35,908 bases of DNA, taken from contig WAKF01000036.1 in assembly GCA_015523465.1 (NCBI GenBank), forward strand, positions 1 to 35,908. The letters run 5' to 3'. Positions 1-7,470 of the stretch are shown here, piece after piece. Below the pieces are notes generated by a model, which was given only the letters and a program-made list of their open reading frames with translations, was not told the DNA's origin and did no database searches. Position numbers and translations under genes: made by a program. This DNA comes from Aeropyrum sp. (GTDB lineage: Archaea > Thermoproteota > Thermoprotei_A > Sulfolobales > Acidilobaceae). The first letter of the stretch is position 1. Each line of letters opens with the position of its first letter.

Positions 1-1015
1 AATGTATATTACGTAGAGAGATATATTTAAATTGTAATCGCGAGTGAAGGCGGAACGTGCATCATTTAAACAATATGGAAAAATTTAATTAATTGAATTT
101 ACTATGTATATAGAGGGTGTAAGGAAGTTTGAATAATCTATTTGATACTGTAAAGGAGCTTAGAAGGCGCATCGAAAGATATAGCAACCTTTTAAGAAAT
201 AGTGAAGCACTAACACGCTACGTACTTATAGATCCTCTCCTTCGCGCTCTCGATTGGAATACGGAAGACCCCGATCTAGTAAGACCTGAAGAAACCCAGG
301 AAGGAGGCACACCTGATTATATACTTTATCTCGAAGGTACTAAATTTATAGCCCTTGAGGCAAAAAAGCTAGGAACGAAAATAGATGAGAAAGGTATTCT
401 AGAATTAGGATTCAGATATAGCTGGAATAATAAGATTCCATACTTCATAATAACGGATGGCAATGTCTGGAAAGTTTATAATATGATGAAGCTGGGAAGC
501 GAGTTAATATTAGAGATCAACTTGTTAGAGGAACCCTTGGAAGACGTGGTTAGAAAACTTCTGGCTCTATGGAGGCCCCTTATAAGAGAAGAGATAAAAA
601 CAGTGAGCACTATTTCAGTATCATATGTGCAACAAGCCTCATACGCTGAGAGATCAAGCCTAACTGAAGTAGGTGAAAAGCTTGATTTAATAAAGAAGGG
701 TAAAGTTAAAGGGCCAGTAGACTTGAAACTAGCCCAATTCCTTATCCTCTACATATTACGGGAAGCCGGAGGACCTTTAAGTAGGAAGAGTATTATGAAT
801 AAGGTTAGTGAGATAGTAGAGTTTACGTACACAGATCTTGAAAAAGTGAAATCGGGCAAGGTAAGATGGAGATCGACCGTAGACTGGGGGATCTCAAGAT
901 TACGCATGGAAGGCTATATTAAAAGAGTGCGAAGGGGCGTTTATAAAATAACGGAGGCGGGGTTACATAGGTTAAGAGAAATGGAAAAGGAGGTATCGGT
1001 TAATGCTGCTTAGAG
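1..1015. mobile_element. Probable right edge of an AT-rich integrated element or genomic island abutting tRNA-Gly
   Basis: Base composition shifts abruptly at the tRNA: everything left of 1015 is AT-rich, everything right is GC-rich. The only gene here is a nuclease. The junction is on the 3' side of the tRNA gene, which is where archaeal tyrosine integrases leave an attL/attR copy. No integrase and no second copy of the tRNA 3' end is visible in this window, so the far end must lie to the left. This is inference from composition and position. Confidence 0.45.
129..1013 (+). CDS. Stand-alone HsdR_N-like PD-(D/E)XK nuclease with C-terminal winged helix
   Basis: Resembles the N-terminal nuclease domain of type I restriction R subunits, but without any helicase. 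Residues 1-150 carry the fold: a helix with SEALTR (E26), then D63 (TPDYIL) and E77-A-K79 (ALEAKK), the D-(E/D)xK catalytic signature. A basic, positively charged stretch follows, and residues about 195-285 look like a winged helix (GGPLSRKSIMNKV, then RMEGYIKRVRRGVYKIT). The TTG at 129 is the only plausible start: an in-frame TAA lies 9 bases upstream and the next in-frame ATG is far inside the nuclease fold. The gene is clearly AT-richer than every gene to its right (many AAA, GAA, ATA codons) and ends 2 bases before the encoded CCA of tRNA-Gly. It could be defence or element-borne. The nuclease family call is fairly sure; the substrate is unknown. Confidence 0.85.
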   Translation: MNNLFDTVKELRRRIERYSNLLRNSEALTRYVLIDPLLRALDWNTEDPDLVRPEETQEGGTPDYILYLEGTKFIALEAKKLGTKIDEKGILELGFRYSWNNKIPYFIITDGNVWKVYNMMKLGSELILEINLLEEPLEDVVRKLLALWRPLIREEIKTVSTISVSYVQQASYAERSSLTEVGEKLDLIKKGKVKGPVDLKLAQFLILYILREAGGPLSRKSIMNKVSEIVEFTYTDLEKVKSGKVRWRSTVDWGISRLRMEGYIKRVRRGVYKITEAGLHRLREMEKEVSVNAA

Positions 1016-1018
1016 TGG

Positions 1019-1094
1019 TGCGGCCGCCGGGATTTGAACCCGGGATCGCCGGCTTGGAAGGCCGGCGTCCTAGTCCAGGCTAGACGACGGCCGC
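1019..1094 (-). tRNA. tRNA-Gly, anticodon TCC
   Basis: Reading the minus strand, the acceptor GCGGCCG (1088-1094) pairs with CGGCCGC (1020-1026), followed by discriminator A at 1019; CCA is encoded at 1016-1018. The anticodon arm is CCGGC-CTTCCAA-GCCGG, so positions 34-36 are TCC, which decodes GGA (and probably other GGN) glycine codons. The T arm is CCGGG-TTCAAAT-CCCGG. The D arm has the GTCT/GGAC pairing and a GG in the loop. No intron is present. Confidence 0.97.
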
Positions 1095-1123
1095 CCCCTG
1101 GGGTTGTGTTTTCTGTTGTGGGG

Positions 1124-1131
1124 GGTTTAAG
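1124..1131 (-). promoter_or_regulatory. TATA box for tRNA-Gly
   Basis: CTTAAACC on the minus strand lies about 33 bases before the mature tRNA 5' end, predicting a leader of only a few bases. It overlaps the TAA stop (1127-1129) of the aminotransferase gene, so one short segment serves as both. Confidence 0.5.
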
Positions 1132-2374
1132 TTGTGGGTTGTTTCCAGAGTCTTTCTGCGTAGGCGGCTATTATTTTTGAGCCTTCTGCTACCTCGCTTC
1201 TGGAGGTTGCGAAGCTTATTCTCACGTGTTCCCTGCCTATTTTTTCTGGGAAGCTTGTTCCTGGTAGCACTAGGACTCCTTCCTCGTATAGTAGTTTTTC
1301 TACGAATTGTTCTATGTTTAGCCCTGTCTTCTCTAGTAGCCGTGCTACCCTTGGGAACATGTAGAAGGCTCCTTCCGGCATGTAGGCTTCTATCCCTGGG
1401 GCTTCCTTGAGGTTCTCATATAGTATCTTTGCCCTGGCTTCGAATTCCTGGATCATCTCTCTCACTGGGCTCCAGTCTCCCTTAAGGGCCGCTACCCCTG
1501 CCTTCTGTGCTATGCTCGGCGGGCAACTGTATACTGTTACTGCCAGGTCTACGATCCTCTTTGCAGCCTCCTCCCTCACTACTAGGTAGCCTAGCCTCCA
1601 GCCCGTCATGCTGAAGGTCTTTGAGAAGCCGTTAACGTAGACTACGTGATCCCTCCAGTCGGGGGTGCTTAGGAAGCTTTTGAACGTGGCTCCCTGGTAG
1701 AGGAAGTTGTCGTATATCTCGTCGCTTAGTATTAGTAGGTCCTTCCTGCGGGCTATATCTAGGAGGGCTTCGACCTGGTCCGGGGGGAATACGTTGCCTG
1801 TGGGGTTGTGGGGGTTGTTGACCACTATCATCCTAGTCCTCTCCGTGACGGCATTCTCAATCGCCTCGATGTCTAGCCTGAATCCCTCCCCCTCTACAAA
1901 CCTCATGGGCACGTAGACAGGGCGGGCTCCGAACAGCTTGGCCACCTGGGCGTAAGCGTAGTAGCTGGGGTCGGGTATCACCACCTCGTCTCCGGGCCTT
2001 AGGTAGGCGGCCATCCCAATGAATATCGCCGTCTTAGCCCCCGTCGTTACTATAACTTCACTGGGGGTCACCCCGGCCCCGTAGCGGCTGTTAAGGTACC
2101 ATGCTATAGCCTCCCTAAGCTCAGGTATCCCCGCAGTCTCAGTATAGCCCGTGAACCCCTCGTCCAACGCCTTCTTAGCCGCTTCCCTTATGTGCGAGGG
2201 GGTTACATAGTCTGGCTGCCCGATGCCGAAGCTTATAACCCTCTTACCCTCCTCCCTGAGCTTCCTAGCTACAGCTAGGTATGCGAAAGCGGTCTCTCCT
2301 ATGATCTCGTCCATGACGGGCGAGAGCTTGGTCGAGGGGGGCTCTCGACTCAATAACCAGTGCACCTCCACCAC
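1127..2374 (-). CDS. PLP-dependent class I/II aminotransferase (aspartate aminotransferase-like)
   Basis: Fold-type I aminotransferase that transfers an amino group to a 2-oxoacid in the cytoplasm. The PLP lysine is K252 in SKTFSMTGWR; the ring-facing Asp is D218 (SDEIYD); NNPHNPTG (186-193) gives the conserved Asn; the substrate-carboxylate Arg is in HVRISFATS near the C terminus. The length of 415 aa is normal for the family. The start used is GTG at 2374; an ATG at residue 21 (MDEIIGETAF) is a shorter alternative. It is divergent from the gene at 2404 with only 29 bases between, and an AT-rich CATTATTC on the minus strand near 2403 could be its TATA box. The exact substrate (Asp, aromatic, Ala) cannot be told from sequence. 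Confidence 0.93.
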   Translation of the reverse strand: MVEVHWLLSREPPSTKLSPVMDEIIGETAFAYLAVARKLREEGKRVISFGIGQPDYVTPSHIREAAKKALDEGFTGYTETAGIPELREAIAWYLNSRYGAGVTPSEVIVTTGAKTAIFIGMAAYLRPGDEVVIPDPSYYAYAQVAKLFGARPVYVPMRFVEGEGFRLDIEAIENAVTERTRMIVVNNPHNPTGNVFPPDQVEALLDIARRKDLLILSDEIYDNFLYQGATFKSFLSTPDWRDHVVYVNGFSKTFSMTGWRLGYLVVREEAAKRIVDLAVTVYSCPPSIAQKAGVAALKGDWSPVREMIQEFEARAKILYENLKEAPGIEAYMPEGAFYMFPRVARLLEKTGLNIEQFVEKLLYEEGVLVLPGTSFPEKIGREHVRISFATSRSEVAEGSKIIAAYAERLWKQPTT

Positions 2375-2403
2375 AAAGGTTTGATAGGCTGCAGCAATGA
2401 ATA

Positions 2404-2994
2404 ATGTTGCGTGGGTGCCGGGTATTGGCGCTACTTAAGCTTGTCATTAGGGGGTTTAAGCGTGACCTAGTTAAGGCGGGCCCAGTGACGATAGACGCCC
2501 TGAAGCCCGTCCACTACGAGGAGAGGACTGTAAAGGGCGACCCTTGGGAGGTTGTAGCCTTGACCGCAGAGGCCCTAGTGGAGAAGTTCGACTTCCTGGA
2601 TATCGAGGCTGAGGTGTTGGAGAGGGAGGCTGACAAGCCCGGCGAGGCTGAGATGCCGGATAGAATCTACAAGGGTGAGTATGGTGGAGGATTCAGGGGT
2701 AGGGGCTCTAAGCACATAACGCACAGGCCCTCCAGGCTACGCAGGGTTGGAGTAATCTACGTTGACACGCTTGAGAGGAAGGCTGGCGAGGGAGGTTACT
2801 ACGTGCTATCCCGGGACGACATAGAGTGGCATGAGGTCGAGGGGGAGTACTATGTGCATGAGGGTACTGTGGAGGTGGAGGCTGGCGAGAGGATCCCCGT
2901 CTACCTGGTCCTGGAGACGGACTACGGTGATAGGTGGCTCAGACTAATCCCCCGCGACGCCCCTCTACGAATCCCTCGGAGAGAGAGCGGATGA
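2404..2994 (+). CDS. Conserved archaeal-looking protein of unknown function
   Basis: A 196-residue soluble protein with no recognised domain. It is rich in Glu, Arg and Gly with alternating beta-like segments (VIYVDTLERKAGEGGYYVLSR, then YYVHEGTVEVEAGERIPVYLVLET) and no signal peptide or membrane segment. The middle has a Gly/Arg-rich basic stretch at about residues 92-110 (EYGGGFRGRGSKHITHRPSR) that could bind nucleic acid; this is inference only. The ATG at 2404 is listed, but TTG at 2425 is equally possible because the first residues look non-conserved. It is divergent from the aminotransferase, and its last 56 bases overlap the zinc-finger gene tail to tail. Real coding is supported by composition and length; function unknown. 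Confidence 0.7.
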   Translation: MLRGCRVLALLKLVIRGFKRDLVKAGPVTIDALKPVHYEERTVKGDPWEVVALTAEALVEKFDFLDIEAEVLEREADKPGEAEMPDRIYKGEYGGGFRGRGSKHITHRPSRLRRVGVIYVDTLERKAGEGGYYVLSRDDIEWHEVEGEYYVHEGTVEVEAGERIPVYLVLETDYGDRWLRLIPRDAPLRIPRRESG

Positions 2995-3211
2995 GCTCGG
3001 CAAGCTCCCTAATATGAACTCTAGTCAGGTGGAGGTAGTATCCCCTGGGCGTGGGTAGGACCTTCCCGCAGAGGGGACAACGCCCCCTAAACGCCACGAT
3101 CCTCGAGACCTCCTCGATCGAGGCCTCAATGTGCCTGGGAAAAGCCGCTTCGCCACCTCCACCTACAGCCCGTGAGGCCGCCTCACGGGCAGCCTCAATC
3201 CATATATCCAC
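2939..3211 (-). CDS. Small C2H2-type zinc-finger protein
   Basis: A 90-residue protein with one classical-looking finger: CPLCG followed by 12 residues after the second Cys, then H-x4-H (CPLC...YYLHLTRVH), ending in helical residues that continue as RELAELIRSL. The N-terminal half is helical (EAAREAASRAV). Single C2H2 fingers of this size are common in crenarchaea and often bind DNA, but no target is evident. The start is GTG at 3211. It converges on and overlaps the preceding plus-strand gene by 56 bases. The finger is clear; its role is unknown. Confidence 0.75.
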   Translation of the reverse strand: MDIWIEAAREAASRAVGGGGEAAFPRHIEASIEEVSRIVAFRGRCPLCGKVLPTPRGYYLHLTRVHIRELAELIRSLSEGFVEGRRGGLV

Positions 3212-3277
3212 GAGTTCCGGCCTCCAGACGTTTTTCCTCTAGAGCGGCAAGACTATATTGCTTCGGCCCTTCTAAGG

Positions 3278-4744
3278 CTACTTCAGGTCGACGAGAGCCC
3301 TGAGAAGACCTCCACCCTCGACCCTGAATGACACTATGCTGTTTCCGAAGCCTGATAAGTCAATCACGTTCCACCCCCTAGCTAGCTGGTACTTCTCTAC
3401 CCTGGATAGTGGATGGGGCATTGCTAGGTCGTACTCTGCTACGTATAGGGTTGCGTCTCCTCCAGCCTCGACCTTGAGTTCGGGCCTCTTATAGCCCTCT
3501 AGAGGTATTCCCCCGAAGGTCCCACCCCAGCCCTCAGGTAGCCTGAAGTGGATTCTCGCTGGGGGAGGTGTCGACTGGAGGGTTTCCTGGGGGAGGGCTA
3601 TGAAGCCTCTATGCCCCGTGTCTATGGGGGTTGCATCTAGCCTCATGTAGTTGGCGTCAGTGTTGGTAGCGAGCAGTATCTTGTCGCCTACAAGCTCTAA
3701 CCCCGTGACCCGGGCTCCCAGGACCCCCACTATCCTCGCTGTGGGCGGGGTTATGTAGAGGAGTAGTGTGGGGGCTAGTATGGCGTCTAGGGCCTCCTTC
3801 TCCGGCACCCTCTCAGCGCCCCTGTAGGTCCTCCTCACAGCGTGGGTGTAGGAGTTGAACGCCACCAGCACCCCACCCCCCACGCTTTTAGCCATAGTCC
3901 TGAATGGCCCGTAGCCTGAAGCGCCGAGGTCTAGGAGCCGGACGAACTTCATCGGGTCGTCTAGACTCCCCAGCGGGTCGCCTACGAAGACTCCGCCCCT
4001 CACAAACACCATGAGTCTTCCGTGGCTAGAGGCTACCACCCCGGGGACGGGGCTCGCAGGTCCTACCCCGTCAACGCTGGGTGCACTCTCAAGGTCCACC
4101 TCAACCCCCTTAAGGGTTGCGAGGTTGTAGCAGTGAACCCCCCGGACTTCCAGGGTCTCTGGATCCATGTAGTCGAAGCACGCATAGTCCGCTAGTATGG
4201 CACCTTTAAGGCTTCTTCTATCCGATATCCTTGAAGACCTCCCCTTCATGTCAATACTGTAGACGCCAAGCCTGTCGTGCCCGTCGCCCCTAGCGGCTAG
4301 TAGCTCGTCCCTCACAGGGTTGTATATGAGGTCCGTCACCTCCCCGGCCCACAGCTCTTCATGACCCAGCCCCTCCCTCCACAATAGCCTTACCTTCAAG
4401 TCGCTTGTGTCGAAATAGTGGACGTGGCTATACTTGTTGACGAAAGATATCCGCCCCTCTCCCTTATAGACTGCGGGTGCATGGACCCACCCCCCAAAGA
4501 ATATCGTGTCGTCAACAGCGTCAACAGCGTTGTACGTGTCGCCGCCGGAGGTAGGGGGAGGTCCTACGAGGGCGAAGTCATACGTAATCCTAACGCCATC
4601 TTTCGAGACGAAGTGGGCTTCCCCCTCGAAGGCTAGAGTGTAGTAGAGGAACCCCCTATGGTACTTGAGGCCAAATATCCCCCCGCTACCCCACTCAGGC
4701 CCATACCTAGGAGGGTGAGAGTGGAGTAGCTCTAGTATGCTCAC
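3278..4744 (-). CDS. DUF2139-like protein, probable beta-propeller
   Basis: 488 residues, no signal peptide or membrane helix. The N terminus has the sequence PPRYGPEWGSGGIFGLKYH, which matches what I remember of the archaeal family DUF2139 (memory, not a search). The body is a series of short beta-rich repeats (DTIFFGGWVHAP, LIYNPVRDELLAARGDGHDRLGVY, KILLATNTDANYMR) as expected of a propeller, and the last 90 residues form a separate beta domain. The GTG start at 4744 is supported by GGGTGA at 4751-4756, which contains the stop of the upstream FAH gene. It is the last gene of the PrpD-FAH operon, so it probably serves that pathway. No enzymatic residue is assignable. Confidence 0.7.
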   Translation of the reverse strand: MSILELLHSHPPRYGPEWGSGGIFGLKYHRGFLYYTLAFEGEAHFVSKDGVRITYDFALVGPPPTSGGDTYNAVDAVDDTIFFGGWVHAPAVYKGEGRISFVNKYSHVHYFDTSDLKVRLLWREGLGHEELWAGEVTDLIYNPVRDELLAARGDGHDRLGVYSIDMKGRSSRISDRRSLKGAILADYACFDYMDPETLEVRGVHCYNLATLKGVEVDLESAPSVDGVGPASPVPGVVASSHGRLMVFVRGGVFVGDPLGSLDDPMKFVRLLDLGASGYGPFRTMAKSVGGGVLVAFNSYTHAVRRTYRGAERVPEKEALDAILAPTLLLYITPPTARIVGVLGARVTGLELVGDKILLATNTDANYMRLDATPIDTGHRGFIALPQETLQSTPPPARIHFRLPEGWGGTFGGIPLEGYKRPELKVEAGGDATLYVAEYDLAMPHPLSRVEKYQLARGWNVIDLSGFGNSIVSFRVEGGGLLRALVDLK

Positions 4745-4750
4745 AAGCCT

Positions 4751-4756
4751 TCACCC
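4751..4756 (-). promoter_or_regulatory. Shine-Dalgarno fused to the FAH stop codon
   Basis: GGGTGA contains the TGA stop of the FAH gene and lies 6 bases before the GTG start of the DUF2139-like gene, implying coupled translation. Confidence 0.6.
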
Positions 4757-5620
4757 AGAGGCTACAGGGTTCACTAGGCCTGGTAGCCCCGACACCCTAA
4801 CCTCCACCACATCCCCCGGCTTCAGGTACCTTGGGGGGCTCCTAGCGTGGCCAACGCCCGGAGGGGTTCCGAGCATTACTATGTCGCCGGGCCTGAGGGT
4901 TACTATGCTCGAGAGCCTTGAGAGTATCTCCGGTATCGAGGCTACCATATCGCTCACACAGCCCCTTTGAACCCTCTCCCCGTTTAGAAGCGTCTCCACG
5001 CACAGGCCTTCAAGGTCTCCCGGGCCTTCTACGAGTGCTACCGCAGGTCCTAGGGGGCCGAAGGTGTCTAGGCTCTTAGCTATGCTCCAGCTCATCTCGT
5101 CCTGAAGCCTCCTCTCAGTCACGTCGTTGACTGCAGTATAGCCTACTACAGCCTCGCCAGCCTCCCTCGGGGAGGCGCTCCTAAGCCTTCTCCCCACGAT
5201 AACTGCCATCTCACCCTCGTAGTCAGCCTTCGAGTAGCCTGGAGGCACGAGTATGGGGTGCCTATGCCCCACTATACTGTAAGTAGACTTTACGAAGAAG
5301 GCTATCCTAGCCTCCATCCCCATCTCCTCAGCATGAGCCCTGAAACTCCTTCCAACACCCCATAGGTTAGGGGGCCTGTATGGCGGAGGCAAGGGTTTTT
5401 CAAGGCTTACGCACTGGTCCTCTAAGGATTCTCTAAGGGTGTCTAGCAGCTTAAGGGAGTGGGGGGTCGAGGTGTAGAAGTCTCGGGGCTCGGGGAAAAC
5501 TCTGAGTACGTCGCGTGAGACAGGCCTGAAGCATCCCTGCTTCTCATCGTAAACAGCTAGCCGGGGGAGCCCTCCCAGCTCTACGGCCCCTAGCATGGTT
5601 GTGATAGTCACGTAGATCAC
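4751..5620 (-). CDS. Fumarylacetoacetate hydrolase (FAH) family enzyme
   Basis: Metal-dependent hydrolase, isomerase or decarboxylase of small 2-oxo/acylpyruvate acids. The metal site is E135 and E137 (DYEGEMAVIVG) with D166 (NDVTERRLQ); K182 sits in AKSLDTFGPLGP; the C-terminal loop GTPPGVG is at 251-257. The length of 289 aa fits. The start is GTG at 5620, one base after the TAG of the PrpD gene, with GAGGGG (5625-5630) as ribosome site; ATG at residue 9 is an alternative. The tight coupling to PrpD suggests that it acts on a product or by-product of the PrpD reaction. Family members include hydroxyhepta-dienedioate isomerase, acylpyruvase and oxaloacetate tautomerase/decarboxylase; which one is not decidable here. 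Confidence 0.9.
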   Translation of the reverse strand: MIYVTITTMLGAVELGGLPRLAVYDEKQGCFRPVSRDVLRVFPEPRDFYTSTPHSLKLLDTLRESLEDQCVSLEKPLPPPYRPPNLWGVGRSFRAHAEEMGMEARIAFFVKSTYSIVGHRHPILVPPGYSKADYEGEMAVIVGRRLRSASPREAGEAVVGYTAVNDVTERRLQDEMSWSIAKSLDTFGPLGPAVALVEGPGDLEGLCVETLLNGERVQRGCVSDMVASIPEILSRLSSIVTLRPGDIVMLGTPPGVGHARSPPRYLKPGDVVEVRVSGLPGLVNPVASG

Positions 5621-5621
5621 C

Positions 5622-7025
5622 CTACCCCTCTAGAGAGAGGCTCCTCACTATCTCGTAGGGCCTTCGTAGGTCCTCCAGCCTCCAGGCCTCGTCTAGGAAC
5701 TCCTTGAGCCTGCCGCCACCTACTAGGGGTTCTAGGAGCTTCTTAGCCTTCTCCTCAACCCCATCCCTTGTGAGGGGGTTTTTGAAGTGTCCTGGCGGGT
5801 ATATTGACTCTTCCTCGTAGGTCCTACCGTCCCTTAGCTTGACTATAATCTTGTTTGGTATGCCCTCCGGGTAAATCTTATCGTATTCTGGGTCAACGCT
5901 TATCCTCATCTTCCTCATAATCTTCCTTACATCCTCCGCCAGGAACCTCTCTGGCTTGAACGTATCTAGCCATACCCTGCCGTCTAGGAGGGCTGCAGCT
6001 ACTATGTAGGGTAGGCTGTGGTCTGCAGTCTCCCGGGTCTTGGGATCCCACTTCTCCGGGTCCTCAACTATGATCTTGTAGCTAACTGTGAAAGTCTTGA
6101 CTTCGACGGACTCAACATCTTCAGGCCTTATCTCCCCAGCCCTCTCCCTGATCTTGAGGGCCGCCTCAACAGCACTCATAGAGTGGTACTCGACGGGCCA
6201 GTACTTTATGCTAGTCTCCATGACCTTGAAGCCCCCCTCACCCAGTGGCGCTAGCTTGAACTCTTCGCCGCACAAAGCCACCTTGAAGAAGCCGAACTTA
6301 CCCTCGAATACCGGGGAGGGCCCTGTCATACCCTGCCATGCTAAGAGGGCTGCAAAGAGCCCGTTCCTCGCTGCGTGAGCTGCAGCACACCCCTTCCACA
6401 TGCTGAGCTCCCCGGCCCTCGTCTGCCTGAGTGCTAGGCCCGTCGTAACTTCTATGTTGATAGCCTGCTCGATCCCCCGAGCGTCTAGGCCTAGGACCTT
6501 CGCAGCCCCTACGGCCGAGGCTATCCCTATGTAGACAGTGTGATCCCACCCCCTACCCCTCACACTATAACTGTCGGCTAGCCTAGCCGCAACTTCATAG
6601 GCAGCCACGATGCCCTCTATAACCCTCCTCCCATCAGCGTCCGCCACCTCGGCTGCAGCCATTACGGCTGGGATCGTGTCGCTGGGGTGGAGGGCCTCCT
6701 TGGAGAGGTAGGTGTCGTTGAAGTCGAAGTAGCGGACTGCGCAGCCGTTAGCGAATGTCGCATGATCTGCTGCAGCCCTCGATTGAGTACCCCAGAGTAG
6801 GGTTGCGAGCCTCCCGCCAGCCGTCCCCCAGGCTATCGAGTATGCAATCCTAACAGGCTCTTCCCCGTGAGCCGCTACTCCCACCGCGACTGTGTCAACG
6901 AACCTCTTCTTAACCTCTTCCACCACGCTCTCTGGGATGTCCTTGTACGACAGGTTTGAGGCCCACTCAGCTATAACCTGGGCTAAGGTCCTACCCTCAG
7001 AGGACAAGATAGCCTCCCTCCACAC
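5622..7025 (-). CDS. MmgE/PrpD family dehydratase (2-methylcitrate dehydratase-like)
   Basis: 467 residues, typical for MmgE/PrpD. The helical N-terminal domain carries the landmarks RFVDTVAVGVAAHG, DFNDTYL and HPSDTIPAVMAAAE; the middle has GLALRQTRAGELSMWKGCAAAHAARNG; the C-terminal lid domain has the YEEESIYPPGHFKNPLT segment. The family dehydrates 2-methylcitrate or related tricarboxylates such as citrate or iminodisuccinate-type substrates. The GTG at 7025 is about 22 bases downstream of an AATAAAAAC box at 7043-7051, consistent with leaderless transcription. It heads a run with FAH (1-base gap) and the DUF2139-like gene. No methylcitrate synthase or methylisocitrate lyase is present in the window, so the pathway is inferred, not proven. 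Confidence 0.9.
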   Translation of the reverse strand: MWREAILSSEGRTLAQVIAEWASNLSYKDIPESVVEEVKKRFVDTVAVGVAAHGEEPVRIAYSIAWGTAGGRLATLLWGTQSRAAADHATFANGCAVRYFDFNDTYLSKEALHPSDTIPAVMAAAEVADADGRRVIEGIVAAYEVAARLADSYSVRGRGWDHTVYIGIASAVGAAKVLGLDARGIEQAINIEVTTGLALRQTRAGELSMWKGCAAAHAARNGLFAALLAWQGMTGPSPVFEGKFGFFKVALCGEEFKLAPLGEGGFKVMETSIKYWPVEYHSMSAVEAALKIRERAGEIRPEDVESVEVKTFTVSYKIIVEDPEKWDPKTRETADHSLPYIVAAALLDGRVWLDTFKPERFLAEDVRKIMRKMRISVDPEYDKIYPEGIPNKIIVKLRDGRTYEEESIYPPGHFKNPLTRDGVEEKAKKLLEPLVGGGRLKEFLDEAWRLEDLRRPYEIVRSLSLEG

Positions 7026-7040
7026 CTGGGTTGCACGTTG

Positions 7041-7053
7041 AAGTTTTTATTGG
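7041..7053 (-). promoter_or_regulatory. TATA box for the PrpD-FAH operon
   Basis: CCAATAAAAACTT on the minus strand lies about 22 bases before the GTG at 7025. The spacing suggests a leaderless or nearly leaderless mRNA. Confidence 0.5.
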
Positions 7054-7109
7054 AGGGGCGTCTCCACGTTGACACCAGTCTATGGAGTCCCGGTTTTAAG
7101 CCCTTTCCC

Positions 7110-7427
7110 TCAAACTTCCATTTCAGGCCCGTACCTAGCCTCGTCCTCTTCCTCCATCTCCTCCAAGTCCCTGTCCGGGAGGGCTAGTAGGCCTTTCCGG
7201 TTGAGGACTCTCAGTATCTTAGAGGCGGTACTCCTACTCCTAACCTTAACTAGTATAACGTCAGCCGCATCCACTATTATGGCCTCACCGCCGGAGAGGC
7301 CCTCAACGACCCTCCTAGCCTCGGGCCTTGCAGGGATTACATAGTAGCCGTGAGGATCCCTCCGGGAGAGTAGGTCTCTCAGGAACCTCTCGGACATAAG
7401 AGGACACCTTCTCGGGAGCAGCACCAT
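7110..7427 (-). CDS. Small protein of unknown function
   Basis: About 105 residues, soluble, mixed alpha/beta: HGYYVIPARPEARRVVEGL, EAIIVDAADVILVKVRSRSTASKILRVLNRKGLLAL, ending in an acidic tail (DLEEMEEEDEARYG). No family recognised. The first ATG is at 7427, but ATG at 7397 (MSERFLRDLL) is more likely the true start: an AATAATAG box lies at 7428-7436, too close to serve 7427, and AGGTG lies 8-12 bases before 7397. It sits between the saccharopine-dehydrogenase-like gene (43-base gap) and PrpD (84-base gap) on the same strand. The alternative frame on the opposite strand looks like a Ser/Leu-rich shadow. Confidence 0.6.
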   Translation of the reverse strand: MVLLPRRCPLMSERFLRDLLSRRDPHGYYVIPARPEARRVVEGLSGGEAIIVDAADVILVKVRSRSTASKILRVLNRKGLLALPDRDLEEMEEEDEARYGPEMEV

Positions 7428-7470
7428 ACTATTATTAATGCTCCCTCTAAGCCTTAAGCTTGACGTAGGG

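Noticed and set aside
1-128. Shared ATATATTTAAATTG near position 23 and again near 25808
   Set aside because: Both are AT-rich promoter-like stretches; a short AT match between them is expected by chance.
3051-3242. Plus-strand frame opposite the zinc-finger gene
   Set aside because: Antisense shadow; the minus frame has a clean C2H2 motif.
7069-7344. Plus-strand frame opposite the small unknown gene
   Set aside because: Ser/Leu/Thr-rich translation typical of antisense of an archaeal gene; the minus-strand frame has normal composition and promoter signals.
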